A DNA stretch of 64,000 nt from contig NZ_JWLI01000008.1 in assembly GCF_000813965.1 (NCBI RefSeq), forward strand, positions 98,481 through 162,480, in the 5' to 3' direction. A program made the position numbers and the translations under genes. How positions within the stretch are numbered: the stretch's first letter is position 1; each line of letters starts with the position of its first letter. Below, piece after piece: positions 18,344 through 26,951 of the stretch. Origin of the DNA: Leisingera sp. ANG-M7 (GTDB lineage Bacteria; Pseudomonadota; Alphaproteobacteria; Rhodobacterales; Rhodobacteraceae). Under the pieces are notes generated by a model that made no database searches, was not told where the DNA came from, and worked only from the letters and a program-made list of their open reading frames with translations.

Positions 18344-19804
18344 ATGAACACAATATCCGAAAATTACGTGCCCGGGCATGCGGCGGCTGCGCCGCAGGCG
18401 GGGGCGGTCAAGCTGACGATGGTCCTGTCCGGCGCCGTGTTTGCGCTGATGATGGTCTTCGGCCTCCTCATGCGCGCGGCGCAGGGGCAGTGGATTGATT
18501 TGGACGCCGCGCTTTTCTACCAGCTGCTGACGGCACATGGTGCGGGCATGGTGGGCACTGCGGCACTGTCTGGTGCGGCCATCATGTGGTACTTCTGCGG
18601 CCGCCATCTGGTGCTGTCAGGCGGCATTTTCTGGGCCTTCCTCGGCCTGTTCCTGCTGGGAGTGGTACTGATCCTTGGCGCCATCTTCATCGGTGGCTAC
18701 GGTGGCGCCTGGACTTTCTTGTTCCCTCTGCCCGCTCTCTCCGGCGGTGCTTGGGAGGCGGGAGCAGCCGCGGCCTTCATGCTGGGCTATACCGCTATCG
18801 GGGTGGGCTTTCTGCTGTATTACCTGGAGCTGGGCCGCCGGATCCATGCGCGCTATGGCAGCCTGGTACGGGCGCTGGGCTGGAATCTGATCCTGGGGCG
18901 CGAGGATAATGATCCGCCGCCGCCCGCAATCGTAGCTGCTGCCGCTGTGACCATTTTCAATTCGATCGGGATTATCCTGGGAGCGGCGGTTCTGGTGGCG
19001 AGCCTTGTGCATCTGCTGGTGCCGGGGTTTGAGGTTGATGCGCTCTTGGCCAAGAACCTGATCTACTTCTTCGGCCATGTCTTCATCAACGCCTCGATCT
19101 ATATGGCAGTGACAGCTGTTTACGAGATCCTGCCGGAATACACCGGCAAGCCGTGGAAATCGAACCGGCTGTTTGCAATTGCCTGGAATGCGGTGCTGAT
19201 CTTTGTGATGGCGGTCTACTGGCACCACCTGCTGCAGGATGTGGTGATGCCGCCCTGGATGCTGGTTGTGGGGCAGCTGGTCTCCTACTTCAGCGGCATT
19301 CCCCTGATTGCTGTCACCGCCTTTTCGACCTTTCTCTATGTGCGCGGCTCCAGGATGACCTGGGATCTGGCGTCGTCGCTTCTGGTTCTGTCAGTCGCAG
19401 GCTGGTCGGTGGGGTCGATTCCGGCCTCCATTGACGGGATGATCAGCGTCAACAAGGTGATGCACAACACCATGTGGGTGCCGGGGCATTTCCACACTTA
19501 CCTTCTGCTGGGCGAGGTGGTGATGGCCTTTGGTTTCATGGCCTGGCTGGTGCGCGGCAAGACCATCTCGCAGATGGACGGTTTGGACCGGGCAGCCTTT
19601 GTGACCTACCTGGCGGGTGCCGCTGGGTTCGTGACGGTGTTCCTGTTCTCCGGTGCGGCCTCGATCCCGCGGCGCTGGGCGGTGCATTATGAGGAATGGC
19701 TGGCCCACGACCGCATTGGCACCCTGTTCGGCGGGCTGGTTGTGCTGGGGACGCTGGTCTTTGTCCTGCGCTTTGCTGCGCGGCTCGGGCGGCGCGAAGG
19801 CTGA
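18344..19804 (+). CDS. norY: Haem-copper subunit I, sNOR-type nitric oxide reductase candidate
   Basis: A 486-residue, about 12-helix catalytic subunit starting directly after the norS stop. Metal ligands are present: His65 (AHGAGM, low-spin haem), His245 (FGHVFINASIY, CuB), His294-His295 (YWHHLLQD, CuB), His382 and His384 (WVPGHFHTYLL, high- and low-spin haem). The residue four after His245 is Asn249, whereas A- and B-family oxidases have the cross-linked Tyr there (H-P-x-V-Y). Loss of that Tyr, the NsrR operator and the SenC/orf1 neighbours favour NO reduction over O2 reduction. General architecture is closest to B-family (ba3-like) enzymes. eNOR-like assignment is possible. Confidence 0.75.
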   Translation: MNTISENYVPGHAAAAPQAGAVKLTMVLSGAVFALMMVFGLLMRAAQGQWIDLDAALFYQLLTAHGAGMVGTAALSGAAIMWYFCGRHLVLSGGIFWAFLGLFLLGVVLILGAIFIGGYGGAWTFLFPLPALSGGAWEAGAAAAFMLGYTAIGVGFLLYYLELGRRIHARYGSLVRALGWNLILGREDNDPPPPAIVAAAAVTIFNSIGIILGAAVLVASLVHLLVPGFEVDALLAKNLIYFFGHVFINASIYMAVTAVYEILPEYTGKPWKSNRLFAIAWNAVLIFVMAVYWHHLLQDVVMPPWMLVVGQLVSYFSGIPLIAVTAFSTFLYVRGSRMTWDLASSLLVLSVAGWSVGSIPASIDGMISVNKVMHNTMWVPGHFHTYLLLGEVVMAFGFMAWLVRGKTISQMDGLDRAAFVTYLAGAAGFVTVFLFSGAASIPRRWAVHYEEWLAHDRIGTLFGGLVVLGTLVFVLRFAARLGRREG

Positions 19805-20403
19805 TGGCGGCCCGCTTTCTCCCTTCGGTTCTCGCCGCCGTGGCCGGCGGCGGGATCCTGTGGCTGGCCACAGACGGGGCCCGGGCCTTTACTAGCGAAG
19901 CGGCGCGGCGGCTGGATGTTCTGCAGTCGCCTCGCAAAGTGCCCGAAGTGCTTCTGGAGGATATGGCCAGCAGGCCGGTGCCATTGCTGCCGCAAGCGGG
20001 AGAGGTTGTTCTGGTCGAATTCATCTACACCGTCTGCGGCGACATCTGCCAGATCGCCGCAGCCGATTTTGCAGAGATCCGCGACCGCCTGCAGGGGCAA
20101 GGGGTGCAGGTCCGGCTGCTGTCAGTCAGCTTCGACCCGGAACGCGACACGCCGGAGCAGATGGCGATTTATGGCGATGCGCATGAGGCCGACGGCATTA
20201 TGTGGACCATCGCACGGCCGGAGCAGAAGGATCTTTCAGGCTTATTGAAGCTGTTTGATGTGACGGTCATTCCGGACGAATGGGAAGGGTTTCAGCATAA
20301 CGCAGCGATCCATGTGATCAGCAGCGATGGCCGGTTTTCAGCGGTCTATGACACGGATGCTGTGGAGGCAGTGGTTGCCTATCTTGGGGAGGCGCAGCCA
20401 TGA
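19804..20403 (+). CDS. senC: SCO1/SenC copper chaperone
   Basis: A 199-residue SCO/SenC/PrrC-family protein that loads copper into the CuA site. ATG 19804 overlaps the subunit I stop (TGATG). An N-terminal hydrophobic anchor is followed by a thioredoxin-like domain with the copper-binding CxxxC (TVCGDICQIA) and the distal His (QHNAAIHVI). Its position directly after the CuA-enzyme genes fits a dedicated assembly role. The stop overlaps the next gene (ATGA). Confidence 0.9.
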   Translation: MAARFLPSVLAAVAGGGILWLATDGARAFTSEAARRLDVLQSPRKVPEVLLEDMASRPVPLLPQAGEVVLVEFIYTVCGDICQIAAADFAEIRDRLQGQGVQVRLLSVSFDPERDTPEQMAIYGDAHEADGIMWTIARPEQKDLSGLLKLFDVTVIPDEWEGFQHNAAIHVISSDGRFSAVYDTDAVEAVVAYLGEAQP

Positions 20404-20963
20404 AGATGACCGTCCTGGCCCTGCTTGCCGCAGCTGAGGCCATTGCCCTGCGTCAGGCAGCAGAGGCCAGCCCGGTCCAGCATGTGCTGGTCCAGATGCC
20501 CTTGCTGGTGCTGGCGGGTGTGCTCATCAGCTGGGATATGCGCGGGCGGCGGCGTGTTTGGGCGGTTCCGCTGCTGCTGACCGCACTGACGGCCTTTCTG
20601 TTCTGGATGCTGCCGCGCAGTGTGGACTGGGCGCTGACGCCAGCCGGCGAGACCGCCAAATACCTGAGCCTGCCTTTGCTGCTTGGCGTGCCGCTGCGGC
20701 TGAGCTGGCCGTGGCTGGCTCCCGTTCTGCGCGGCTTTCTCAAGGCCAATGTGCTGTCGATGCTGGGGGTTTTGGGGTTCCTTTACACTCATGCCCCCTT
20801 GCGGATCTGCAATTCCTACCTGGTGTCTGCCCAGCAGGATCTGGGATTTGCCTTTCTTCAGCTTGCCGTGGTGCTGGCCTGCATTTGGGCTGTCCCGGTT
20901 TTGTTCGGACATCCGCGCTGGCTGCCGTCAGGCAGCGCCGGATGTTCCAAATGCGGAGCATGA
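20400..20963 (+). CDS. Membrane protein of the norSY-senC-orf1 cluster
   Basis: A 187-residue hydrophobic protein with four to five predicted transmembrane helices and a C-terminal GCSKCGA motif that could bind metal. No firm family is recognised; it occupies the orf1 position of norSY-senC-orf1 operons. The start overlaps senC by 4 bp. A role in assembly of the haem-copper enzyme is inferred from position only. Confidence 0.65.
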   Translation: MKMTVLALLAAAEAIALRQAAEASPVQHVLVQMPLLVLAGVLISWDMRGRRRVWAVPLLLTALTAFLFWMLPRSVDWALTPAGETAKYLSLPLLLGVPLRLSWPWLAPVLRGFLKANVLSMLGVLGFLYTHAPLRICNSYLVSAQQDLGFAFLQLAVVLACIWAVPVLFGHPRWLPSGSAGCSKCGA

Positions 20964-20969
20964 CGTGAC

Positions 20970-21785
20970 ATGACCTATGCCGAGACGGTCCTGAACTTTG
21001 CATATCTGGCCCGGCAGAAAAGCCTCCACCTGCGCACGGATCCGCTGGCCTTCCTGATCCTGGCGCTGAAGGCAGGTGCCTTTGTCGGGGCCGGAATTCT
21101 CCTGATCTTTTCGGTGGGGCAGGGCGTGGAGGGGGCTTTCCGCCCGATTGTCATGGGCGCAAGTTTCGGTATCGCGCTGACGCTGGTGGTTTTCGCCGGT
21201 GCTGAGCTGTTCACCGGCCACACCATGTACATGACGCAGGGCCTGCTGACCGGCCAGACTTGCCTCAGCGACCTGCTGCGCTGCTGGGCGGCCAGCTGGG
21301 GCGGCAACCTGGCCGGGGCGCTGCTGCTGGCGGCCGTGTTCACTGCAGGCGGCAGCGGGCTGATCCTGGGCGCAGGCGAGGATGCACTGCTGTACAAGGT
21401 GGCAGCGAAGAAAATGCATGGTTCTGCGCTGCAGCTGTTCGCCAAGGCTGTGCTTTGCAACTGGCTGGTGTGTCTGGCCTTGTGGTGTGCGGCACGGGCC
21501 AAAGACGACGTGAGCAAATGCATTATCGTCTTTTGGTGCCTCTATGCTTTCATCGCGGCCGGTTTCGAACACAGCATTGCCAATATGACGGTGTTCTCGG
21601 TGGCGCTGATGTCAGACCATCCGGACAGCATCACAATTACCGGTGCTGCCCGCAATCTGACCTTCGTCACCCTTGGCAACACCTTTGCCGGGGCTGTGAT
21701 TATGGGGTGGGGGTACTGGCGTGCAGCCTCTCGTCCGAAGGTCGAAGCCGCTGTTAGGTGCGGCTCTGCATCAAGCTCAGGCTGA
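20970..21785 (+). CDS. Formate/nitrite transporter family channel (NirC/FocA-like)
   Basis: A 271-residue FNT-family channel with six transmembrane helices. Family features include the GASFGIALTLVVFAGAELFTGH segment and NWLVCLALWCA, plus the C-terminal NLTFVTLGNTFAGAVIMGWGYW. These pentameric channels move nitrite or formate across the inner membrane. Its position 6 bp after the NO-reductase-type cluster makes nitrite the likelier substrate. Confidence 0.88.
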   Translation: MTYAETVLNFAYLARQKSLHLRTDPLAFLILALKAGAFVGAGILLIFSVGQGVEGAFRPIVMGASFGIALTLVVFAGAELFTGHTMYMTQGLLTGQTCLSDLLRCWAASWGGNLAGALLLAAVFTAGGSGLILGAGEDALLYKVAAKKMHGSALQLFAKAVLCNWLVCLALWCAARAKDDVSKCIIVFWCLYAFIAAGFEHSIANMTVFSVALMSDHPDSITITGAARNLTFVTLGNTFAGAVIMGWGYWRAASRPKVEAAVRCGSASSSG

Positions 21786-21952
21786 ATTGGCAAAAGGTAA
21801 AAATTCTAAGCGCGTTCCGGCGTGAATACGGGAGCCTCTCAGACCTTTACCGGTGGTGGAAATCGGCAGAGAACGGGCTGGAGCTGTAAGGTAATGCTAT
21901 TTCAAAAAGCATTCTGAATGACGCTCAGTGGTGCATATCTTTTGGGGAAAAG

Positions 21953-22027
21953 TGGCAGCCCGTAGGGGAATCGAACCCCTCTTTCCAGGTTGAAAACCTG
22001 GCGTCCTAACCGATAGACGAACGGGCC
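21953..22027 (-). tRNA. tRNA-Glu (anticodon UUC)
   Basis: A 75-nt cloverleaf on the minus strand with acceptor GGCCCGT/ACGGGCT, anticodon stem CCAGG/CCTGG with loop TTTTCAA (anticodon TTC), T-loop TTCGATTC and genome-encoded CCA at 21953-21955. A CTTTT-CCCC-AAAAG inverted repeat lies immediately 3' (21939-21952). Confidence 0.96.
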
Positions 22028-22131
22028 ACTCTGTGTGTGAGCGGGTATTTAGTTGTAAGCGCCGGAACCCGCAAGAGAAAAAATAAGCCTTTGTGAAATT
22101 TCTTATCCACAGGCGGCAAGCCTTTGAAAAA

Positions 22132-23871
22132 TCAGGCTTCAGCGGCATCTTCCAGGCGGAGCTGCGGGCTTTGGCGGCCGCCCCAGGTGTTGATTTCCAG
22201 CCGTCCGGCAAAGTGAAAGCGCGCACCGCCGTGGTCCAGCAGCCGCGGGCCCAATGCGGTGTCAAATGCGCCAAAGCAAATTGCGTCGACGCCGCCGCCC
22301 ATACCGTCGCTAAGGGACAGTTTCAGGTGGCTTTCACCCACTTTCTTGGCAAAGCGCACCTGCAGGTCCGGCAGCGCATAGCGCGGGGCGGGGGCGCCGG
22401 CGCCGAACGGGCCTGCCTGCTCAATCTGTTCAATCAGATCCACGCTGGCAGCCCCTGGCATCAGGGCGCCGTCCAGTTTCAGATCTGCGGGGCCGCCTTC
22501 TCCTGCGCCCTGTTTTGCAAGGAGCTCGCTCAGACGCTTCATCGCGGGTTCCAGCTTGTCACGCATCACGGTGAGGCCCGCCGCCATCTTGTGGCCGCCG
22601 CCCTTGACCAGCAGCCCTTCTGCGACCAGCCGCTGGATGGAGGCGCCGAGGTCGACACCTGAAACCGATCGGCCAGAGCCCTTGCCCTCTTCACCGTCGA
22701 AGCCGATCACGACGGCAGGCCGGTTGGCGGCTTCTTTCAGGCGGGAGGCGACGATGCCGACCACGCCCGGGTGCCAGCCTTCGCCTGCCGCCCAAACCAG
22801 CGGGGCCTCCAGACCGCGCTCTTCCGCCTGCTCCAGCGCTGCGGCGCGCACGGCGTTCTCGATGTCGCGGCGTTCGGTGTTCAGCTGGTCCAGCCGTTCC
22901 GCCAGGGCGGCAGCTTCATGCGGATCGTTTGTGGACAGCAGCCGGGCACCCAAATCCGCCTTGCCGATGCGCCCGCCTGCATTCACCCGCGGTCCCAGCA
23001 TGAACCCCAGGTGGTAGGTTGAGGGGGCCGAATCCATGCGCGACACATCTGCCAGCGCCACCAGGCCGGGCCGGTTGCGCGCACCCATCACCTTGAGGCC
23101 TTGGCGCACCAGCGCCCGGTTGGCGCCGATCAGCGGTGCAACATCCGCCACGGTGGCCAGTGCCACCAGATCCAGCAGCGACATCAAGTCCGGACCCTTG
23201 GCCCCTGCTTCGCGCAGCTGGCGGCCTGCTTCGACCAGCATCAGGAAGATCACGCCCGCTGCACAGAAATAACCCAGATCCCCGCTTTCGTCCTGCCGGT
23301 TGGGGTTCACCACTGCCACACAGTCCGGCAGCGTCTCGCCGCCCAGGTGGTGGTCAAGCACGATCACGTCAGCGCCCTTGGCGGCCGCAATCGGCTCATG
23401 GCTCAAGGTGCCACAGTCCACGCAGATAATCAGGTCATGCGCGGCGGCCAGTTCCTGCATTGCAGGCACATTGGGGCCATAGCCCTCGTCAATTCGGTCG
23501 GGGATATAGAGCGTCGCCTGCAGTCCCATCTGCCGCAGCCAGACCAGGAGCAGCGCGGCTGAGCTGCCGCCGTCGACGTCATAATCAGCAAAAACCGCAA
23601 TCCGCTGCTTGTGCTGGACCGCTTCCAGGAACCGGGTAGCGGCGGCCTCCATGTCCTTCATCTCGCGCGGGTCGGGCAGCAGTTCTTTCAGCTTCGGTTC
23701 CAGAAAGCCCTTGGCCTCCATCGCCGGCACGCCGCGCCGTGCCAGCACCTGGCATACAGAGCGGGGCAGGCCGGTCTGCTGCGCCATCATTTCGGAGGCA
23801 CGGTCCACCTCAACCCCGGGGCCCACCCAGCGGCGTCCGGTCAAGGACTGCTCTACACCCAAAAAGTTCAT
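22132..23871 (-). CDS. recJ: Single-stranded-DNA 5'-3' exonuclease RecJ
   Basis: A 579-residue DHH-family nuclease acting in recombination and mismatch repair. ATG 23871 (MNFLGVEQSLTGRRW) is preferred over an upstream in-frame start at 23922 because the conserved N-terminus begins here. Motifs are ADYDVDGGSSAALLL (motif I), ICVDCGT, VIVLDHHLGG (DHH motif) and a C-terminal DHHA1 region with GGGHKMAAGLT. It follows glpX on the same strand, the usual order in Rhodobacteraceae. Confidence 0.96.
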   Translation of the reverse strand: MNFLGVEQSLTGRRWVGPGVEVDRASEMMAQQTGLPRSVCQVLARRGVPAMEAKGFLEPKLKELLPDPREMKDMEAAATRFLEAVQHKQRIAVFADYDVDGGSSAALLLVWLRQMGLQATLYIPDRIDEGYGPNVPAMQELAAAHDLIICVDCGTLSHEPIAAAKGADVIVLDHHLGGETLPDCVAVVNPNRQDESGDLGYFCAAGVIFLMLVEAGRQLREAGAKGPDLMSLLDLVALATVADVAPLIGANRALVRQGLKVMGARNRPGLVALADVSRMDSAPSTYHLGFMLGPRVNAGGRIGKADLGARLLSTNDPHEAAALAERLDQLNTERRDIENAVRAAALEQAEERGLEAPLVWAAGEGWHPGVVGIVASRLKEAANRPAVVIGFDGEEGKGSGRSVSGVDLGASIQRLVAEGLLVKGGGHKMAAGLTVMRDKLEPAMKRLSELLAKQGAGEGGPADLKLDGALMPGAASVDLIEQIEQAGPFGAGAPAPRYALPDLQVRFAKKVGESHLKLSLSDGMGGGVDAICFGAFDTALGPRLLDHGGARFHFAGRLEINTWGGRQSPQLRLEDAAEA

Positions 23872-23891
23872 GTGTCTCACCCGTAAGCAAA

Positions 23892-23915
23892 GGCCGGACC
23901 CAATTGGATCCGGCC
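23892..23915 (-). terminator. Hairpin between glpX and recJ
   Basis: GGCCGGA / TCCGGCC arms (23892-23898, 23909-23915) flank a 10-base loop, followed on the minus strand by TTTG. It lies just upstream of recJ, and may partly terminate glpX transcription. Confidence 0.5.
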
Positions 23916-23917
23916 CT

Positions 23918-23964
23918 TTCATCTTTCCTCAAATACTCCCGCCGGAGGCCGCGGCGCAAGCCGC
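23918..23964 (-). repeat. Intergenic hairpin-plus-tail element, copy B
   Basis: On the minus strand, after glpX: hairpin GCGGC-TTGC-GCCGC (23951-23964) and a tail reading GGAGTATTTGAGGAAAGATG plus AA (23918-23939). The 22-bp tail is identical to that of copy D at 58919-58940. Confidence 0.65.
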
Positions 23965-23984
23965 TTCGCGGGCGCAGGGCACGC

Positions 23985-24971
23985 TCACTTCTGGTGCGGT
24001 TCCAGCGGCGTGCGGTAGGACATGCGGCGCACCGAGCCGGTCTTGGAACGCATCAGGAGCGTAGTGGTCTCAACCCAGCCCGGGGTGCGTTTGATCGCAG
24101 GCAGCAGCGAGCCGCCGGTTACGCCGGTGGCAGCAAAGATTACGTCCTGGGTGACCATTTCGTCGCGTGTGTAGATGCGGTCCAGATCGGTGATGCCGGC
24201 CTTGGCGGCGCGGCCCTTTTCATCGTCGTTGCGGAACAGCAGGCGGCCGAAGATCTGGCCGCCCATGCATTTCAGCGCGGCCGCGGCCAGAACACCCTCA
24301 GGAGCGCCGCCCTGGCCCATGTACATATCGATGCCGGTGACATCGCTTTCGGCGCAATGCATGACGCCTGCCACGTCGCCGTCGGTGATCAGGCGGATGG
24401 CGGCACCGGTCTCACGCACTTCGGCGATCATCGCCTCGTGGCGCGGACGCTCCAAGATGCAGACGGTGATATCGGAGGGGGCGCAGCCCTTGGCGGCAGC
24501 CAGCGCCTCAACCCGCTCACGCGGGGACATGTCCAGCGAGACGACGCCTTCGGCGTAACCCGGGCCGATTGCCAGCTTGTCCATATAAGTATCCGGCGCG
24601 TGCAGCATGGAGCCGCGCGGGCCCATGGCGATCACGGTCAGCGCGTTCGGCATGTCCTTGGCAGTCAGCGTGGTGCCTTCCAGCGGGTCCAGCGCGATGT
24701 CGACGCCGGGACCTTTGCCGGTGCCGACTTCCTCGCCGATGTACAGCATCGGTGCTTCGTCGCGCTCGCCTTCACCGATTACCACGACGCCTGCGATATC
24801 CAGCAGGTTCAGCTGCTCGCGCATCGCGTTGACCGCGGCCTGGTCGGCGGCCTTTTCGTCGCCGCGGCCGATCAGCGAGGCAGAGGCCAGCGCGGCTTGT
24901 TCAGCAACGCGGGCGAGGCCCAGCGACAGCATGCGGTCATGAAAAGGCGCGTCAGAGGTGTTCGAAGTCAT
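23985..24971 (-). CDS. glpX: Class II fructose-1,6-bisphosphatase
   Basis: A 328-residue GlpX-type phosphatase converting fructose 1,6-bisphosphate to fructose 6-phosphate in gluconeogenesis. Signatures are VVVIGEGERDEAPM, the metal/substrate motif DPLEGTTLTAK, and GQGGAPEGVLAAAALKCMGG. Length is typical. It lies 156 bp downstream of hom on the same strand. Confidence 0.96.
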   Translation of the reverse strand: MTSNTSDAPFHDRMLSLGLARVAEQAALASASLIGRGDEKAADQAAVNAMREQLNLLDIAGVVVIGEGERDEAPMLYIGEEVGTGKGPGVDIALDPLEGTTLTAKDMPNALTVIAMGPRGSMLHAPDTYMDKLAIGPGYAEGVVSLDMSPRERVEALAAAKGCAPSDITVCILERPRHEAMIAEVRETGAAIRLITDGDVAGVMHCAESDVTGIDMYMGQGGAPEGVLAAAALKCMGGQIFGRLLFRNDDEKGRAAKAGITDLDRIYTRDEMVTQDVIFAATGVTGGSLLPAIKRTPGWVETTTLLMRSKTGSVRRMSYRTPLEPHQK

Positions 24972-25127
24972 ACCGGAAATCCTGTCTCAACGGGTCAGAA
25001 GTGAATGGGCGTTTCAAGCCGAATAGCGCGGGGCGGGGCTGGCTCGCAAGAGGCGATAGGGGGCACGGCGGCAGGAAATCCCAGCCGCAGCGCTGTAAAC
25101 TGCCATTTTTTGCCGGTTTCGGCCGGC

Positions 25128-26414
25128 TCAGACCTCTTCGATGCGCAGTGCAACGGGGGTGCCGTCGACCACGTCGGTGGCGGTGAGACCTTCCAGTGCA
25201 ACGTCAAGAGTGGCGCGGGTGCATTTGTGGGTGACGAACAGCACCGGTGCCACCGGCGCCTTGTGGCTGTACTGGCGCATGCGGTCGATGGACACGCCGG
25301 CCTCGCCCAATATCGCGGCCACTTTGGCAAGTGCACCCGGTTTGTCCAGCAGGCCCATGCGCAGATAGAAGGGGGCGGGCAGGCCGGTTTGGGCGGCGGG
25401 CACGTCCTGCAAGGTGCTGGCGGGCTGGCCAAAGGTGGCAATGCGCAGGCCGCGGGCGAGGTCTAGGATATCGCCCATTACCGCGCTGGCGGTCGGGCCT
25501 TCGCCGGCGCCGGGGCCGCGCAGCACAACCTGCTCAATCGAGTCGCCCTCGATCACCACCATGTTGGTACCGCCTTCCAGCTGGCCCAGCGGCGAATTGT
25601 CGGGCACCAGGCAGGGCGACATGCGCTGCTCCAAACCGCGGGCGGTGCGCTGAGCCACGCCCAGCAGTTTGATGCGGTAGCCCATGTCTGCAGCAGCGCG
25701 GATGTCGTCCAGCTGAATGCGCTGGATGCCTTCCAGCTCCACCTTTTCAAAGGCCGGCTTGGTGCCGAAAGCAATGGAGGCCAGCAGCGCCAGCTTGTGG
25801 CCCGCGTCGATGCCGCCCACGTCCAGGTTCGGGTCGGCCTCCAGATAGCCCAGGCGGCCGCACTCCTCAAACAGGGCGTTGTAGCCCTGACCTGTGGCCT
25901 CCATCTGGGTAAGGATGTAATTGCAGGTACCGTTCATCACCCCCATGACGCGGGTGATTTCGTTGCCGGCCAGCCCTTCGGTCAGGGATTTGATCACCGG
26001 GATGCCGCCCGCAACCGCAGCCTCGAAGCGGATTACCCGGTCTGCAGACTCAGCCTGTTCCGCCAGCTCCTGGCCGTGGATGGCCAGCAATGCTTTGTTC
26101 GCAGTGACCACATCCTTGCCGGCCGCCAGGGCGGCTTCGGTCGCAGCTTTGGCCGCACCTTCGTGGCCGCCCATCAGCTCGACAAACACGTCAACGTCGC
26201 CGCGCACGGCCAGCGCCACCGGATCGGTCTCCCAGGCGTAGTCCTTGAGCGCCACGCCGCGGTCCTTGTTCGGATCGCGGGCCGAAACGGCGGAGATGAC
26301 GACAGGGCGCCCGGTACGCGCCTCCAGCAGCGCTGCGTGGCGGCGGATGATCTTCACCACGCCGATGCCGACGGTGCCCAAGCCTGCGATCCCTAGGCGT
26401 AGCGGTTCTGTCAT
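25128..26414 (-). CDS. hom: Homoserine dehydrogenase
   Basis: A 428-residue enzyme reducing aspartate semialdehyde to homoserine for Met, Thr and Ile synthesis. The N-terminal Rossmann motif is LGTVGIGVVKII; the catalytic core includes GVMNGTCNYIL and a Lys-containing EADPNLDVGGIDAGHKL. A C-terminal ACT domain (LDKPGALAKVAAILGEAG) suggests allosteric control by an amino acid. It heads the hom-glpX-recJ run. Confidence 0.96.
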   Translation of the reverse strand: MTEPLRLGIAGLGTVGIGVVKIIRRHAALLEARTGRPVVISAVSARDPNKDRGVALKDYAWETDPVALAVRGDVDVFVELMGGHEGAAKAATEAALAAGKDVVTANKALLAIHGQELAEQAESADRVIRFEAAVAGGIPVIKSLTEGLAGNEITRVMGVMNGTCNYILTQMEATGQGYNALFEECGRLGYLEADPNLDVGGIDAGHKLALLASIAFGTKPAFEKVELEGIQRIQLDDIRAAADMGYRIKLLGVAQRTARGLEQRMSPCLVPDNSPLGQLEGGTNMVVIEGDSIEQVVLRGPGAGEGPTASAVMGDILDLARGLRIATFGQPASTLQDVPAAQTGLPAPFYLRMGLLDKPGALAKVAAILGEAGVSIDRMRQYSHKAPVAPVLFVTHKCTRATLDVALEGLTATDVVDGTPVALRIEEV

Positions 26415-26529
26415 GGCTGGAGGTCCTTTGTCCGAAACTTGTCCGCACCGCCTTAGCGGGTTCGGCGCAGGCGTGCAACGCCGCCGCGGAACAAGGCACG
26501 GCAGTGCGGGCAGGAATACCGCGGAGGGG

Positions 26530-26784
26530 TCAGAGTTCGGCGTTTTTGACGGCTTCAGCGCGGCGTTTCAGGCGGTCGCTTCGGGCATCCAGTTCTTCCT
26601 GCAGATCCTGGCTGGCCTGTTGCGGCGGATCCAGCGGTTCCAGCGCGTCATCCAGCGGCAGGAGGTCGGGGTAGTCCGCACCGCGCAGATCCGGGGTCAG
26701 CCGGTCCTCCAGCTCTGGCACCCGGGTGCAGGCGGCTGCTGCCGTCACGGCCAGAAAAAATGCGATCCGTGTCCAAAACTGCAT
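26530..26784 (-). CDS. Small lipoprotein, hypothetical
   Basis: An 84-residue protein. From Met at 26784 it has a signal peptide ending in a lipobox (TAAAAC, Cys at about residue 19), then an Asp/Glu/Pro-rich, probably helical tail (LDARSDRLKRRAEAV). An upstream in-frame start would add 42 residues that do not resemble a signal sequence. Likely an outer- or inner-membrane lipoprotein; function unknown. It lies 115 bp after hom's 5' end and has the same orientation. Confidence 0.7.
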   Translation of the reverse strand: MQFWTRIAFFLAVTAAAACTRVPELEDRLTPDLRGADYPDLLPLDDALEPLDPPQQASQDLQEELDARSDRLKRRAEAVKNAEL

Positions 26785-26922
26785 TGCCCAAACCCCATGC
26801 TCTGCTGGACCGGTTTTAGGAGGTCCGGCGGGCTGGCACAATTGAATTTCCGCGGCGGTTGGGGGATGTTCCTGCAGCCGCGGGCTGATAGAGGCTTGGG
26901 GCTGCGGCATTCGCTCTTTTTT

Positions 26923-26938
26923 CTGAACGTTCGTTCAG
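26923..26938. promoter_or_regulatory. Palindromic TetR-type operator
   Basis: CTGAACG-TT-CGTTCAG, a perfect 7-bp inverted repeat with a 2-bp centre, ends 13 bp before the TetR start codon. The NGAACG/CGTTCN type is common for TetR repressors; autoregulation is likely. Confidence 0.65.
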
Positions 26939-26951
26939 TTATTGTCGCCAC

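Noticed and set aside
21782..21889. Short open stretch after the FNT gene reading like a possible remnant of a transposase or recombinase (LYRWWKSAENG)
   Set aside because: Only 35 codons without a start or any recognisable domain; no inverted repeats or target duplication flank it.
22103..22111. TTATCCACA, a perfect DnaA-box sequence next to tRNA-Glu (another at 51870-51878 before nrdR)
   Set aside because: Single isolated boxes with no AT-rich unwinding region or cluster. Nothing else suggests a replication origin.
21953..22131. tRNA-Glu as an integration site for a mobile element
   Set aside because: No integrase gene or duplicated tRNA 3' end was seen within the window, and recJ-glpX-hom follow in normal order.
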